Numbered from the stretch's first letter, positions 7,347-17,279 are shown. The stretch: DNA of 64,000 nt from Bacteroidota bacterium (GCA_016718825.1 JADKCL010000009.1:62001-126000), one strand, 5' to 3'. Program-made: numbers and translations. Notes: generated by a model from the letters alone, not told the origin.

Positions 7347-9872
7347 TTATTTGCGGGCCTTCAAATAGGCCTTCGACAACGTCGCCAATTTGGAATTCCC
7401 TCTTGTATAGGTCAAAACCTTTGATTTGGGATCCGTTCCAGGCTCATTTGCCTTGTCACGCAAGCCCAATTCGGTGCCTAGCCTTACCATTAAATCCTTG
7501 ATCAAGGATTTCGAAACTCCCATCTGAACCACTTTGTGCAACAATTCGACGGCATGGTCAAATTCCTTTTTTTCCGTGAGGTAAATGGCCCCGAAGCGTG
7601 TGAATTCAAGTCTGCCGCTCCCCAAGATATAGTCAAACAGGCTGGCATGCTCCAATCCGAATCGGTTGAGCAGGTTTTCACTTGCTGCCAAGCTGCCGGC
7701 CTTGTTGTAGGTCTCGATTGCAGTTTTGCTGTCGTTGCCATCGATTGCGGCTTGAGCAGTGAGCAAATATTGCTGGTATTGGACGGCTGAGGCGATTTCA
7801 AGTTTCCCATCGGTTGCGCGGCGCGTGTCAATCCCACAGCTCGCTTGCTTGGAAACGACGGCAAGCCCTCTGTCATACGTGGCCGAAGCCTCGATGAATT
7901 TCTTGACCTTTTTCTGGGTTTCGGCTTCCTTCATCAAATTATCAAATTCAGCTTGGGCGTTGGCGCACTCTTGGCTGAAAATCGCGCCGCCAGCAGCTTC
8001 ATTGGCCTTGATGACGTCTGCATCTGCCTGCAAGCGGTATTTCTCCGAATTGGCTTTAGCGGTCTGCGCCAAGGCCCTTGCCTCAGCCAATTTGTTGGCT
8101 TTGGCGGCCACTTGGCCCTTGGTATAGTCATCGAGAATCACCGGCTTTGCGGCTCCTTGCACTGCCACCCAAAGCGTCGGGTCCTTCACAACGGCAAATT
8201 CGGTCTCAATCAACACGGCCTCGTCGAGCAACGGCAAGGCCTCGCGGTGCTGATTTTGGGTGCTGAAGATTTTTGCCTTCATGATATTGTCCTTGTAAAT
8301 CAGTCCTTTAGCACGTAGAAGTGCCGCGTTTGCAGCACTTGGTTCGGCAATGGCAGCCGTATGTGCAGCTTGGTAGGCAATCGCTTTGCGTGCTTCAGCC
8401 TCGGCATCCCGCGGTTTTCCTTGGTCAGCAAGCGCATTCGCATTGGTCAGGATTCTCTGGTAAATGCGTGTTTGGGCATCACTTTGAACCCTGACTGCGG
8501 GCAATGCATCCTTTATATAGGTCGAATTGGCTTTTTGGTAGGCGAGCGCTTCGCTTGCCTTGGTTTCCGATCCTTCAAGCTCATTCCTGGAAAGCAAAAG
8601 CCTCGCGGAATCCACCTTGGAAGTGAAGATGCCGATGTGTGCTTGGCTACTTAAGTCCTCCAACTGCGGGGTGCAGCCCAATTGCAAGTCAGTGCAAAGG
8701 CTACGGGCCTCGTTCAGGGATTGCAATCCGGATGTGTATTTCTTCTGCTTGATCGCATAGTCCGCGTTGCCAAGGAAGTTGAGATAGATCGTCTTCCCCA
8801 GCAAATTGGCTGAAGTTTTTGTCATGTCATCGGGCTGACAATCCCTGAAAATCGTCAGCAACCGGGATTTTGCGCCGGCAACATCGCCTTCGCTGTACCG
8901 CAAGCGTGCAAGTTCCAAGTGCGCAGGCGCATACGTTGGCTTCAAACGCACGGATTCCAAAAAGTCCTTGTTGGCATCAGCGGGTTTGTTTTGTTGCAAA
9001 TAGGTCAACCCACGCTTGTGCAAACGTTCAGGGATTTCATTTTTGGTCGCGGCCAAACGGTTGTTGAGGTCCTGTGCCAAAGCGTTCACCTCTTGGTATT
9101 TGGGCAGAAAATTTGCCGGATCGCCCGTTGAAAGACCTAAAAGCGTAGGATAATTGGCGCTGCTGATGTCATTGAGACGCTTGATATACAGATTCAAAGT
9201 GTTTTGTTGTTCTTCGACATGTTCAAAATCATCCGGATTCACCTTCTTGAAATCCAGGCTGAGCGATTCCAATTTTGGGACAGCCGCGTAGTAGTCGTCG
9301 ATAAGGATGGTGCGCTGATCGAATACCCCCTTGGATTCGCGGGCGTAAATGATTTGTTTGTCAGCGACTTTGACAGTTCCTTCTGTGAATTGCAAAGTGC
9401 TGTCGGTGTCACGGAAATTGGCAACCAAAACCGGATCTCCGACGAGCGCGACCTCGCCAAAAGGAAAACTCTCCTGTACGATACCAGCTTTATTGAGGCG
9501 CTGCAGGGTAAATTGGACCCCTGTCGGCTTAAGTTGCTCCGCCATCGAAAATCCTTTGTACATGATGTCTCCTGTGAGACGCGTGTTCCCCAAGGTCACA
9601 TACACTTCATATTCCATAGGACCAACTTTGGTCAAACGCACATATTCGTCTTGTGCCACGATAAACTCGGTGCGGAATGGGGGTTTATTGGTGGATGTAC
9701 TCAAGCGGTTGATAAAATGGTCGGTGATTGCCTGGGATGGGCCACCGCCGTTCAACTTCACCAAAAAGGCATCCGTGCGTGTGTTTTGGTAGAAAATCAG
9801 GCTTTGGGCAGCCAAGGTTTGGGCTGCAAAAACCAATAGGAAAAGAAAGGGAATGCGTAAAACAGACTTCAT
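7347..9872 (-). CDS. Large exported TPR-type protein, function unknown
   Basis: 841 residues from the ATG that begins a clean signal peptide (MKSVLRIPFLFLLVFAAQTLAAQ); an in-frame ATG 78 nt upstream would bury that signal and was rejected. After a roughly 250-residue beta-rich N-terminal part, helical repeats of tetratricopeptide type begin (RGLTYLQQNKPADANKDFLES, ARLRYSEGDVAGAKSRL) and continue to the end, with many Ala/Lys-rich helices. Such proteins usually serve as periplasmic or outer-membrane scaffolds. It is divergent from the thiolase gene, with about 210 bp between the two starts that must hold both promoters. I do not recognise a named family. Confidence 0.85.
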   Translation of the reverse strand: MKSVLRIPFLFLLVFAAQTLAAQSLIFYQNTRTDAFLVKLNGGGPSQAITDHFINRLSTSTNKPPFRTEFIVAQDEYVRLTKVGPMEYEVYVTLGNTRLTGDIMYKGFSMAEQLKPTGVQFTLQRLNKAGIVQESFPFGEVALVGDPVLVANFRDTDSTLQFTEGTVKVADKQIIYARESKGVFDQRTILIDDYYAAVPKLESLSLDFKKVNPDDFEHVEEQQNTLNLYIKRLNDISSANYPTLLGLSTGDPANFLPKYQEVNALAQDLNNRLAATKNEIPERLHKRGLTYLQQNKPADANKDFLESVRLKPTYAPAHLELARLRYSEGDVAGAKSRLLTIFRDCQPDDMTKTSANLLGKTIYLNFLGNADYAIKQKKYTSGLQSLNEARSLCTDLQLGCTPQLEDLSSQAHIGIFTSKVDSARLLLSRNELEGSETKASEALAYQKANSTYIKDALPAVRVQSDAQTRIYQRILTNANALADQGKPRDAEAEARKAIAYQAAHTAAIAEPSAANAALLRAKGLIYKDNIMKAKIFSTQNQHREALPLLDEAVLIETEFAVVKDPTLWVAVQGAAKPVILDDYTKGQVAAKANKLAEARALAQTAKANSEKYRLQADADVIKANEAAGGAIFSQECANAQAEFDNLMKEAETQKKVKKFIEASATYDRGLAVVSKQASCGIDTRRATDGKLEIASAVQYQQYLLTAQAAIDGNDSKTAIETYNKAGSLAASENLLNRFGLEHASLFDYILGSGRLEFTRFGAIYLTEKKEFDHAVELLHKVVQMGVSKSLIKDLMVRLGTELGLRDKANEPGTDPKSKVLTYTRGNSKLATLSKAYLKARK

Positions 9873-10081
9873 AACAAACAAGTTTAGCGGCAACTGGCAA
9901 ATACCAAGCCAATTCTGCTGCAAGATACGGCGGAATGGAAAACGCGCCACCGATCATCGTAGCTTTCTTTGTCCAGCGATATCCAAGGCTTCGATTCCCC
10001 GAATTTCTTACAGCGAGTGCTCATTCTACGTTTCTCATTTCTGTTTTGTAGCTACTTTCGCTGTGTCAATTGAAAACAACA

Positions 10082-11290
10082 ATGCACGAAGCATATATCT
10101 ACGACGCCGTTCGCACCCCGCGTGGGCGGGGACGCAAGGACGGCGCTCTTTACGGCATCAAATCCGTGAGTTTGCTCAGTACCGTTTTGGAGGCTCTCCG
10201 CGAACGCAACCACCTCGATACCAGCTTGGTGGAGGACTTGATCATCGGCTGCGTGACACAGGTCGGCGAGCAAAGCGGGGACGTTGCAAAATCCGCCGCC
10301 ATCAAAGCAGGTTATTCCGATGCTGTCGCAGGCGTCACGTTGAACCGCTTTTGTGGCTCCGGCCTCGAATCCATCAACCAAAGTGCGGCCTACATCATGT
10401 CGGGCCAAATGGACCTCCTCATCGCCGGCGGCGTGGAGTCGATGTCGCGCAACCCGATGGGAAGCGACGGATTCGGATTGCTTGGCGACCCCGAAATGAC
10501 TTCGACCCACCGCATTGTGCCCCAAGGCATCTCGGCAGACCTCATCGCCACGCTTGATGGCAAAACACGGCGGGACGTGGATGCATTCGCTGCTGAATCC
10601 CACCGTCGGGCAGGCATCGCGCAAGCAGAAAACCGCTTTGCCAAGTCGTTGATTCCCGTTCGTGACGTTGCCGGCATCGTTGCCTTGGACCGCGACGAAA
10701 CCGTCAGGCCTGAGACCAGCGTGGAAATCCTCGCCAACCTCAAACCCAGCTTCGCGATCATGGGCGAAAAAGGCGGTTATGATACCGTGGCGATTCAGCG
10801 TTATCCCGAGGTCGAAAGCATTGACCACGTGCATCATGGGGGCAATAGTTCGGGGATTGTCGACGGCGCGGCAGTGGTTCTGATTGGCAGCAAGGAAGCG
10901 GGCATCAAAATGGGCATCAAGCCGCGGGCAAGAATTCGTTCCTTCGGAATTGTCGGGACCGAACCCACAATCATGTTGATTGGTCCGGCGCCGGCTACAC
11001 GAAAAGCTTTGCAAAAAGCAGGCATGAACATCGGCGACATTGACCTGTTTGAGGTCAACGAAGCCTTTGCGATCGTGCCGATGCACTTCATGCAAGACCT
11101 CGGCGTCGGGCATGACCGCGTCAATGTCAACGGCGGTGCTATCGCCATGGGCCACCCACTCGGCGCCACCGGCGCCATGCTCATCGGTACCGTCCTCGAC
11201 GAACTCGAGCGCACCAACAAATCCACCGGCCTCGTCACCCTTTGCATCGGCGGTGGAATGGGAATCGCTACCATTATAGAAAGGATGTGA
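10082..11290 (+). CDS. fadA: Acetyl-CoA C-acyltransferase (thiolase)
   Basis: Last step of fatty-acid beta-oxidation: thiolytic cleavage of 3-ketoacyl-CoA. All thiolase active-site elements are present: nucleophile Cys91 in NRFCGSG, His358 in AMGHPLGATG and Cys388 in TLCIGGGMG, plus the NEAFA motif. The 402-residue length is normal. The start is the ATG opening MHEAYIYDAVRTP; a TTG 12 nt upstream in frame is unnecessary. It is followed 200 bp later by the hydratase/dehydrogenase and acyl-CoA dehydrogenase genes, together forming a complete oxidation spiral. The symbol is by pathway position; a biosynthetic acetyl-CoA acetyltransferase cannot be excluded from sequence alone. Confidence 0.93.
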   Translation: MHEAYIYDAVRTPRGRGRKDGALYGIKSVSLLSTVLEALRERNHLDTSLVEDLIIGCVTQVGEQSGDVAKSAAIKAGYSDAVAGVTLNRFCGSGLESINQSAAYIMSGQMDLLIAGGVESMSRNPMGSDGFGLLGDPEMTSTHRIVPQGISADLIATLDGKTRRDVDAFAAESHRRAGIAQAENRFAKSLIPVRDVAGIVALDRDETVRPETSVEILANLKPSFAIMGEKGGYDTVAIQRYPEVESIDHVHHGGNSSGIVDGAAVVLIGSKEAGIKMGIKPRARIRSFGIVGTEPTIMLIGPAPATRKALQKAGMNIGDIDLFEVNEAFAIVPMHFMQDLGVGHDRVNVNGGAIAMGHPLGATGAMLIGTVLDELERTNKSTGLVTLCIGGGMGIATIIERM

Positions 11291-11316
11291 TGGCACATTC
11301 AAATAAGTTGGCACTT

Positions 11317-11467
11317 GTGGAGAGTGGAGAGTTAAAAGTTGAGAGTTACGATACGCGATTCGTAACTCTCAACGCTCCACTTTCAACTCTCCACCCTACG
11401 TTTTCTATTTTGATATCGAAAACTAGTGGAATCCAACTCTCAACTCTCCACTTTCAACTCTCCACCT
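11317..11467. repeat. Inverted and direct repeats of the AACTCTCAACTCTCCAC type
   Basis: Between the thiolase and the next gene lies a perfect 14-bp hairpin (11338-11351 with 11360-11373, 8-nt loop), flanked by imperfect copies of GTGGAGAGT / ACTCTCCAC. A second block of AACTCTCAACTCTCCACTTT follows near 11430. Related sequence recurs around 50413-50432. The spacer codes for nothing convincing. Confidence 0.75.
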
Positions 11468-11494
11468 CGGTATTTACACTCAATTGATTCGTTA

Positions 11495-13615
11495 ATGATC
11501 AACTTCAGTATTTCCCCCGACGGCATCGCCCAAATCGAATGGAATCTTCCCGGCGGCGCGAATATTTTGAATGCGGCCTCTGTCACGGCATTTTCCGAGG
11601 CACTGGAAAAAGCGCTAGCCAATGAATCCGTGAAGGGAATCATTGTGACTTCCGCCAAAGACAGTTTTATCGTCGGCGGAGATCTCAAAGCGCTGTATGC
11701 CTTGTCTTCAACTGAGGAGGTGCTGCAACTTGGTCGCGCGATTCACAAGGTTTTTCGCCGGATGGAATTGGGAGGAAAGCCTGTCGTGGCTGCGATCAAC
11801 GGCATGACTTTGGGCGGCGGAATGGAACTTTGTTTGGCTTGCCATCACCGGATCGCCGTCAATTCGCCTGCTGTTCAACTCGGATTTCCTGAGGTGACCC
11901 TCGGCCTTTTTCCAGGGGCAGGTGGGACGCAACGTTTGCCGCGCTTGATTGGCCTGCAGCCCGCTGTGCAGCCGTTGCTGCTCGGCCGGAACATGGATGT
12001 CAAAGAGGCCAAGGCTTTGGGCATCGTCGGAACCTTGGTAAATTCGCAGGAAGAATTGATCCCCGCAGCGAAGGAATGGATTCTGAAAGGTGGCAAAGCG
12101 CTGCAACCTTGGGATGTCAAAGGCTTCAAAACCCCGGGTGCGGATCTGGCCTCGGTAGACGTGACCTTTTTCTATGCAGGTGCGGCGGGCATGGTGCGTC
12201 AGCAAGGTTTTGGCAATTATCCGGCTCCGAATGCCATTTTGAGTTGTCTCTACGAAGGCTTGCTGATGAACATCGACGAGGCCCTCGAATTGGAACTTCG
12301 TTACTTCGCCAAAGTCGCCCTTTCCAAGCAGGCCAAACACATGATTCGCACTTTGTGGTTTAGCATGAACAAGGCCAAGGCTGGAATTGCGAGACCTGGC
12401 GGCTTTGAATACAATCCGGTGAAAAAGCTCGGAATCCTCGGCGCCGGCATGATGGGCGCGGGAATTGCGTATGCGAGTGCCAAGGTGGGCATTTCTTCGG
12501 TACTGAAAGACACTTCGATGGAGTCCGCCGATAAAGGGAAGGACTATTCGCGGAAATTGTTGGCCGGGCTTGTGGAAAAGGGGCGATCGACGCCGGAGAA
12601 ATCCGATAAAATACTTTCGAAAATCCATCCAACAGGCGATGCTTCTGACTTGAAAGACTGCGATTTGATCGTCGAAGCCGTGTTTGAGGACCGTGCACTC
12701 AAGGCGCGCGTGACACAGGAAGCTGAAGCGCAAATGGCGGTCGGCGGAGTTTTTGCTTCGAATACCTCCACACTTCCGATTACCGGATTGGCCGAGGCTT
12801 CGAAGGCTCCTGAAAATTTCATCGGCCTGCATTTCTTTTCCCCGGTGGACAAAATGCAGCTTGTGGAGGTCATCGTCGGCAAACAAACCGGTGACTACGC
12901 ACTCGCCAAAAGCATCGATTATGTCTTGCAAATCAAGAAGGTGCCGATCGTGGTGAATGACAGCCGTGGATTTTTTACGAGCCGGATTTTCAAAATCTAC
13001 GTCACCGAAGGTTTTGAATTGCTTGCCCAAGGCGTCAAACCTGCCCTCATCGAAAATGCGGCAAAAGCGGCAGGAATGCCCGTCGGACCCTTGGCCGTCG
13101 CCGACGAGGTCTCCATCGAATTGCTCTACAAAATCTTCAAGCAGACCGAAGCGGATGGCATTTCGCAAGAAGGCCCTGCCAAGGATGTGATTTTCAAGAT
13201 GGTCGAAACGCTCGACCGCAAGGGCAAAAAAGAGGGAAAAGGCTTTTACGATTATCCTGAAGGTGGCAAAAAGACCCTCTGGAAAGGATTGTCGGAGATT
13301 TTTCCACCCGCGGCAGTTCAACCGGACGTCGAAGATGTCAAAAAACGTCTGCTTCACCTTCAAGCCTTGGAATCCATGCGATGCCTCGAGGAAGGCGTCT
13401 TGCGTTCTGTCGAAGATGCCGATATCGGTTCCATCCTGGGCTGGGGATTTCCGCCTTACACCGGCGGTGTCTTGAGCTACATTGATTTTGTTGGCGTGCC
13501 AGAGTTTGTGAGCGACTGCGAGGGCTTCGTCCACTCAGCCGGAAAGCGCTTTACACCAACGGAAAAGTTGAAACAATTGGCCCAAACGGGCGGTTCTGTA
13601 TATCCAAAAGCATAA
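11495..13615 (+). CDS. fadJ: Bifunctional enoyl-CoA hydratase / 3-hydroxyacyl-CoA dehydrogenase
   Basis: Multifunctional beta-oxidation enzyme of 706 residues. The N-terminal crotonase domain (1-200) has the two catalytic glutamates Glu111 in GGGMEL and Glu133 in FPEVTLG, with PGAGGTQRLPRLIG. The NAD-binding dehydrogenase domain starts with LGILGAGMMGAG (about residue 313), followed by SNTSTLPIT and the catalytic-loop motif GLHFFSPVDKM, and then the C-terminal 3HCDH repeats. The start is the ATG before INFSISPDG; the frame is open upstream but that stretch is made of the intergenic repeats. FadB versus FadJ cannot be decided; the lone alpha-type subunit next to a thiolase is usual in Bacteroidota. 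Confidence 0.93.
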   Translation: MINFSISPDGIAQIEWNLPGGANILNAASVTAFSEALEKALANESVKGIIVTSAKDSFIVGGDLKALYALSSTEEVLQLGRAIHKVFRRMELGGKPVVAAINGMTLGGGMELCLACHHRIAVNSPAVQLGFPEVTLGLFPGAGGTQRLPRLIGLQPAVQPLLLGRNMDVKEAKALGIVGTLVNSQEELIPAAKEWILKGGKALQPWDVKGFKTPGADLASVDVTFFYAGAAGMVRQQGFGNYPAPNAILSCLYEGLLMNIDEALELELRYFAKVALSKQAKHMIRTLWFSMNKAKAGIARPGGFEYNPVKKLGILGAGMMGAGIAYASAKVGISSVLKDTSMESADKGKDYSRKLLAGLVEKGRSTPEKSDKILSKIHPTGDASDLKDCDLIVEAVFEDRALKARVTQEAEAQMAVGGVFASNTSTLPITGLAEASKAPENFIGLHFFSPVDKMQLVEVIVGKQTGDYALAKSIDYVLQIKKVPIVVNDSRGFFTSRIFKIYVTEGFELLAQGVKPALIENAAKAAGMPVGPLAVADEVSIELLYKIFKQTEADGISQEGPAKDVIFKMVETLDRKGKKEGKGFYDYPEGGKKTLWKGLSEIFPPAAVQPDVEDVKKRLLHLQALESMRCLEEGVLRSVEDADIGSILGWGFPPYTGGVLSYIDFVGVPEFVSDCEGFVHSAGKRFTPTEKLKQLAQTGGSVYPKA

Positions 13616-13630
13616 AAATCAGGTTTCGGT

Positions 13631-14782
13631 ATGATCCCAAGGACGATTTACAACGAGGAGCATCTGATGTTCAAGCAGGCGCTCGAAGAATATGTCACCG
13701 CCCACATCGTGCCCAACAATCCGGCATGGGAAAAAGCGAAAATGATGCCCCGCGAGGCTTGGACCGGCGCAGGTGCGATGGGATTCCTCGCGATCAACGT
13801 TCCCGAGGAATATGGCGGCATGGGAATCAATGACTTCCGTTACAATGCCATCCTTGCCGAGGTGTATGGACAAGCCGGAATGGTCGGTCCTGCGATTGGT
13901 TTTCAGGTGCATTCGGATATCGTACTGCCTTATTTTTTGCATTACGGCTCCGAAGAAATCAAGCGCCGTTGGTTGCCTGGATTTGCATCGGGCGAAGTAA
14001 TCGGGGCGATTTGTATGTCGGAGCCAGGTGCCGGCAGCGACCTGAAAGGTCTGCGCACCGTCGCGATCGACAAGGGGGATCATTACCGCATTACGGGTTC
14101 CAAAACCTTCATTTCCAACGGTTATACCTGCGATGTTGCCGTCGTTGCTGCCAAAACCAATCCCGAATTGGGCGCCAAAGGCATCAGTTTGTTTGTGGTC
14201 GACATGCACAGCAAGGGCGTGACGAAGAACAAACCCTTCGAAAAGGTCGGCATGCATGCCCAAGATACCTGCGAGATTTTCTTTGAGGACGTCGAAGTGC
14301 CCAAAGGCAACTTGCTCGGTCAAGAAAATCAAGGCTTTATCTACATGATGGAGCTCTTGCCGCAGGAACGGATTTCTGTCGGATTGCTCGGAATCGCTGC
14401 CGCCGAAGGCTGTCTTACGGAAACGATCAAGTACACCCGCGAGCGTCAGGCATTCGGTAAATCCATCTCTGAATTGCAAAACACGCGTTTCAAACTCGCC
14501 GAGCTCGCCACCGAAATCGACATGGGCCGCGTCTTCATGGATCGCCTTGTCGAATTGCACAACGAAGGCAAGCTTGATGCGAGCATGGCCTCGATGGCCA
14601 AGTATTCCATGACCGAATTGCAGGGCCGCGCTGCTGATATTTGTGTGCAGTTGCACGGTGGCAACGGCTATATGTGGGAATACTACGTCGCCCGCGCCTA
14701 CGCCGATGCTCGCGCGCAACGCATTTACGCAGGTAGCAATGAAATCATGAAAGAGTTGATCGCCAGGAAGTTGTTTTCCTAA
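13631..14782 (+). CDS. Acyl-CoA dehydrogenase, long-chain (LCAD)-like
   Basis: FAD-dependent first step of beta-oxidation, 383 residues. Visible motifs: CMSEPGAGSD (flavin contact), TGSKTFISNG, RERQAFGK, and QLHGGNGYM. The position that holds the catalytic Glu in medium- and short-chain enzymes reads YAGSNEI here (Ala instead of Glu). The base is therefore probably Glu246 in LLPQERIS, the arrangement of long-chain and isovaleryl dehydrogenases. The C-terminus NEIMKELIAR also matches LCAD. It lies 15 bp downstream of the hydratase/dehydrogenase gene, so cotranscription is likely. Confidence 0.93.
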   Translation: MIPRTIYNEEHLMFKQALEEYVTAHIVPNNPAWEKAKMMPREAWTGAGAMGFLAINVPEEYGGMGINDFRYNAILAEVYGQAGMVGPAIGFQVHSDIVLPYFLHYGSEEIKRRWLPGFASGEVIGAICMSEPGAGSDLKGLRTVAIDKGDHYRITGSKTFISNGYTCDVAVVAAKTNPELGAKGISLFVVDMHSKGVTKNKPFEKVGMHAQDTCEIFFEDVEVPKGNLLGQENQGFIYMMELLPQERISVGLLGIAAAEGCLTETIKYTRERQAFGKSISELQNTRFKLAELATEIDMGRVFMDRLVELHNEGKLDASMASMAKYSMTELQGRAADICVQLHGGNGYMWEYYVARAYADARAQRIYAGSNEIMKELIARKLFS

Positions 14783-14809
14783 GAACCGGCCCCGAACTCG
14801 GGACACGGT

Positions 14810-14860
14810 GATCGACCACTCGTCGATGCCCGCTCAAAGGGAAGCGTAGAGGCGGAATTT
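14810..14860. repeat. Dispersed 51-bp intergenic repeat, copy 1
   Basis: By eye 42 of 51 positions match a second copy at 50461-50511, both starting GATCGACC and ending in a GAAGCGTxGAGGCGxAATTT block. Both copies lie in spacers immediately after long + strand operons. No open reading frame spans it. Confidence 0.65.
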
Positions 14861-15006
14861 GCAAACGGTGAAGTTCAGTCCAATAGGGTGGATAGGGGAC
14901 TGATTTCGTGCTTCGCAACCTCCTAGATTCTGACTCGAGGAGGAAAGCCAGTTCTATGCCTTCCGTGCGATTTCAGTTCAAAATTCCGAATACTTAGGCC
15001 CTTGTT

Positions 15007-16233
15007 TCATCCGAACGAGATGATTCCCTTCTGCGCCAATTCCAGAATCCGATCCGCTTGATAGCCAAGCACAGAGGCCAAAACCTCCCGTGTATGCTCA
15101 CCAAGGCGGGGCGCAGCCTCCGGAAGTTGCAGTGGTAAACTTCCTTCGCCAAAACCCATTGGGAATGAGGGGATTTCGAGTTGGCCAAGTTCAGGATCCT
15201 CCACCGTTTGCATCAGCCCCAGCGCTTTTACCTGAGGTTCAGCAATGGCGTCCTCCAAATCATTCACGGACGTGATGCAAGCATCGTGCTTTACGCCGAG
15301 TTCGAGCCATTCCGATCGGTCCTTTTCCAAAAACATGGCTTTGAGCCCGTTACCAAAGGCGGTGACATCACTTTGAATGGTGAGCAAATCTTCCCGGCCT
15401 AAAGCCGTCAGAAAACGTTTCAACAGCCATGCTTCCAACAATCCGAAGAAAATGACTTTTCCGTCCTTGCACCGATAGGAGCGGTAATCGGGGCGGCCGC
15501 CATTCATCCATGATTTTCCAGGCTGAGGAGCGGAAAAACCATTCGCGTTTTTGCTTGCAAGTTCGAGTAGGTTCAGAAAAAATCCTGAATGAAGCATGGA
15601 TGCATCCATTTTTTGAATATCGCCAAGGCCCCGACCACGTCCGATCAAGGCTGCCAATGCCCCGAATGCCGCCATTTGTCCGGCAAACAAATCGGCCACG
15701 GGAGCCGAAAACACGGTGGGTAGCCCTTCCGAATCGGTCTGTGTATAGCTCAGATTTCCAGCGAGTGCCAAAATATTGTTGTCATGTCCTGCCAAATTTG
15801 CCATCGGGCCGACCTGCCCGTAGGCGGTGATGGGAATATAAATGAGCTTCTCCGAAACTTGCTCCGGCCGCATTCCCAGTGCTTTTTCAAGTGCACCAAG
15901 CCGTCCGCCGTCGATGACCACGTCTGCCTGCAACAGTAAATCCTTCAAAATGTTGGCACCTTCCGCTTGTCGCCATTGCACTGCTACACTTTTGAATCCG
16001 CCGTTGATCATTCGAAACATTGGTGAAATTGGTTGATTGTCAGCCATGTCTGTCGCGCCAACTTGCCTAAGGTAATCCCCTTTGTCTTGCTCCACCTTGA
16101 TGACCTCTGCACCGAGCATCCCCAGCAAATAGGCTGCAATTGGGCCCGGCACATAATGCCCGATGAGCACCACCCGTATGCCTTTCAGCCAATCCACCTT
16201 CACATTTGAAGTATCCATCCCCCAAAATACCAT
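15007..16233 (-). CDS. CaiB/BaiF family CoA-transferase (class III)
   Basis: 408 residues of the formyl-CoA transferase / alpha-methylacyl-CoA racemase superfamily. Typical features: N-terminal KGIRVVLIGHYVPGPIAAYLLGMLGAEVIKVE, DVVIDGGRLGALEKALG, and the segment KMDASMLHSG, where Asp is the usual catalytic position. It transfers or epimerises CoA thioesters and probably supplies substrate to the beta-oxidation genes it faces; the exact acyl group is not deducible. Two Met codons five codons apart could start; the upstream one directly abuts an AGAAAGG. It is convergent with the acyl-CoA dehydrogenase gene and divergent from the next block, with a 218-bp promoter region on its start side. Confidence 0.9.
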   Translation of the reverse strand: MVFWGMDTSNVKVDWLKGIRVVLIGHYVPGPIAAYLLGMLGAEVIKVEQDKGDYLRQVGATDMADNQPISPMFRMINGGFKSVAVQWRQAEGANILKDLLLQADVVIDGGRLGALEKALGMRPEQVSEKLIYIPITAYGQVGPMANLAGHDNNILALAGNLSYTQTDSEGLPTVFSAPVADLFAGQMAAFGALAALIGRGRGLGDIQKMDASMLHSGFFLNLLELASKNANGFSAPQPGKSWMNGGRPDYRSYRCKDGKVIFFGLLEAWLLKRFLTALGREDLLTIQSDVTAFGNGLKAMFLEKDRSEWLELGVKHDACITSVNDLEDAIAEPQVKALGLMQTVEDPELGQLEIPSFPMGFGEGSLPLQLPEAAPRLGEHTREVLASVLGYQADRILELAQKGIISFG

Positions 16234-16451
16234 CCTTTCTGAAGCCCCCCAACATAAATCCGCCCGTGAATCAAAGAATTGAGGATAAATTGAGTTTTCG
16301 TTTTGGCTTATTTCAAGTCTTTTTCTTTAATTAGAGTCGGTGAGGTAATGACCTGCAAATGGAGGATTGAACGGCGTGTTTTGACCCATGACAAGGATGA
16401 AATGCTAGTTCGGCCGAAAAAATGCAAGTCTAGCCGGAACGCAAGGCATAG

Positions 16452-17279
16452 ATGAGACCAAGGATAGAATCGAAAATCTTGACCCTTTCGCTGGGGCTGT
16501 TCATTTTTTGGATGGGGACGGAGAATCCATGCTTTGGAACGCTCACGGACAACCGTGTCTATATCGAGCGGATTTTGCAGGCAACCAACCTCAAATTCGG
16601 GAAGGAATCACGCCCTGCAGCATTTGTTTTTCAGTTTTCTGAAGGGGATTCCCTAAGGATAGAATGCGCTGATTGCCAGACACGAATGCGGAATGTGGAT
16701 GGGAAAGGTGCTGTAAGTCTCACCTTGGCCTCATCCTTGGAAAAGCGGTTGCTCACGGCTGAAATGCTCGGCAAATGGTTACCCGTTGTGAGTGAAAATG
16801 GCAAATTGGGCCTGTTGTTTGAAAGAAACGGCAGTGGCGAACGTTTGCTGACAATCGGAGCGATCACGCTTACACGCAAATCGCGTGTGGCTTCCGTTGA
16901 TGTTCCGGGGAAATCGACCGGGTTGCTTGAAGTCAACAATTTCTACCTCGCAGGGCATGACATGGCGTTGGAGGAGAAAGCTTCGACATTTTTTTTCAAA
17001 CTTCGGTCCGATGACCAAGTCAAGCTGGACTTGGTAGGAATTGACCGTTCTGCGATCGATGGTGTGGGATGCTATTTGTTTCGAATGGGGGAAGAGTACG
17101 CCAAAAAGCCCATCAAGGTCGGATCGGCGATGACAACCTCCGGTGGCAACAGCAACCATGATCTTTACGGTATCGAAATCACACATAATAAGGATGTGAA
17201 ACAGGGGCAGCATTATCACCTCAGCGTAGCAAAAATCTCCGCTTCCAATCCCAGCACATCAAGCACCAAAGGCAAATGA
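16452..17279 (+). CDS. Exported protein of unknown function, paralogue 1
   Basis: 275 residues with an N-terminal hydrophobic segment (ILTLSLGLFIFWMG). Its body aligns along most of its length with the next gene: shared blocks include DNRVYIERIL, FQFSEGDSL, ECADC, NGKLGLLFERNGSGE, STFFFKLRSDDQVKLDLVG, and GEEYAKKPIKVG. The two genes are therefore a tandem duplication. The Cys pair E-C-x2-C is conserved in both. I know no family. Its TGA overlaps the ATG of the next gene, so they are translationally coupled and this gene opens the 34-kb co-directional block that contains the injection system. Confidence 0.8.
   Translation: MRPRIESKILTLSLGLFIFWMGTENPCFGTLTDNRVYIERILQATNLKFGKESRPAAFVFQFSEGDSLRIECADCQTRMRNVDGKGAVSLTLASSLEKRLLTAEMLGKWLPVVSENGKLGLLFERNGSGERLLTIGAITLTRKSRVASVDVPGKSTGLLEVNNFYLAGHDMALEEKASTFFFKLRSDDQVKLDLVGIDRSAIDGVGCYLFRMGEEYAKKPIKVGSAMTTSGGNSNHDLYGIEITHNKDVKQGQHYHLSVAKISASNPSTSSTKGK

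Noticed and set aside
11708..13534. 608-codon minus-strand frame
   Set aside because: Antisense of the hydratase/dehydrogenase gene, which has all catalytic motifs.
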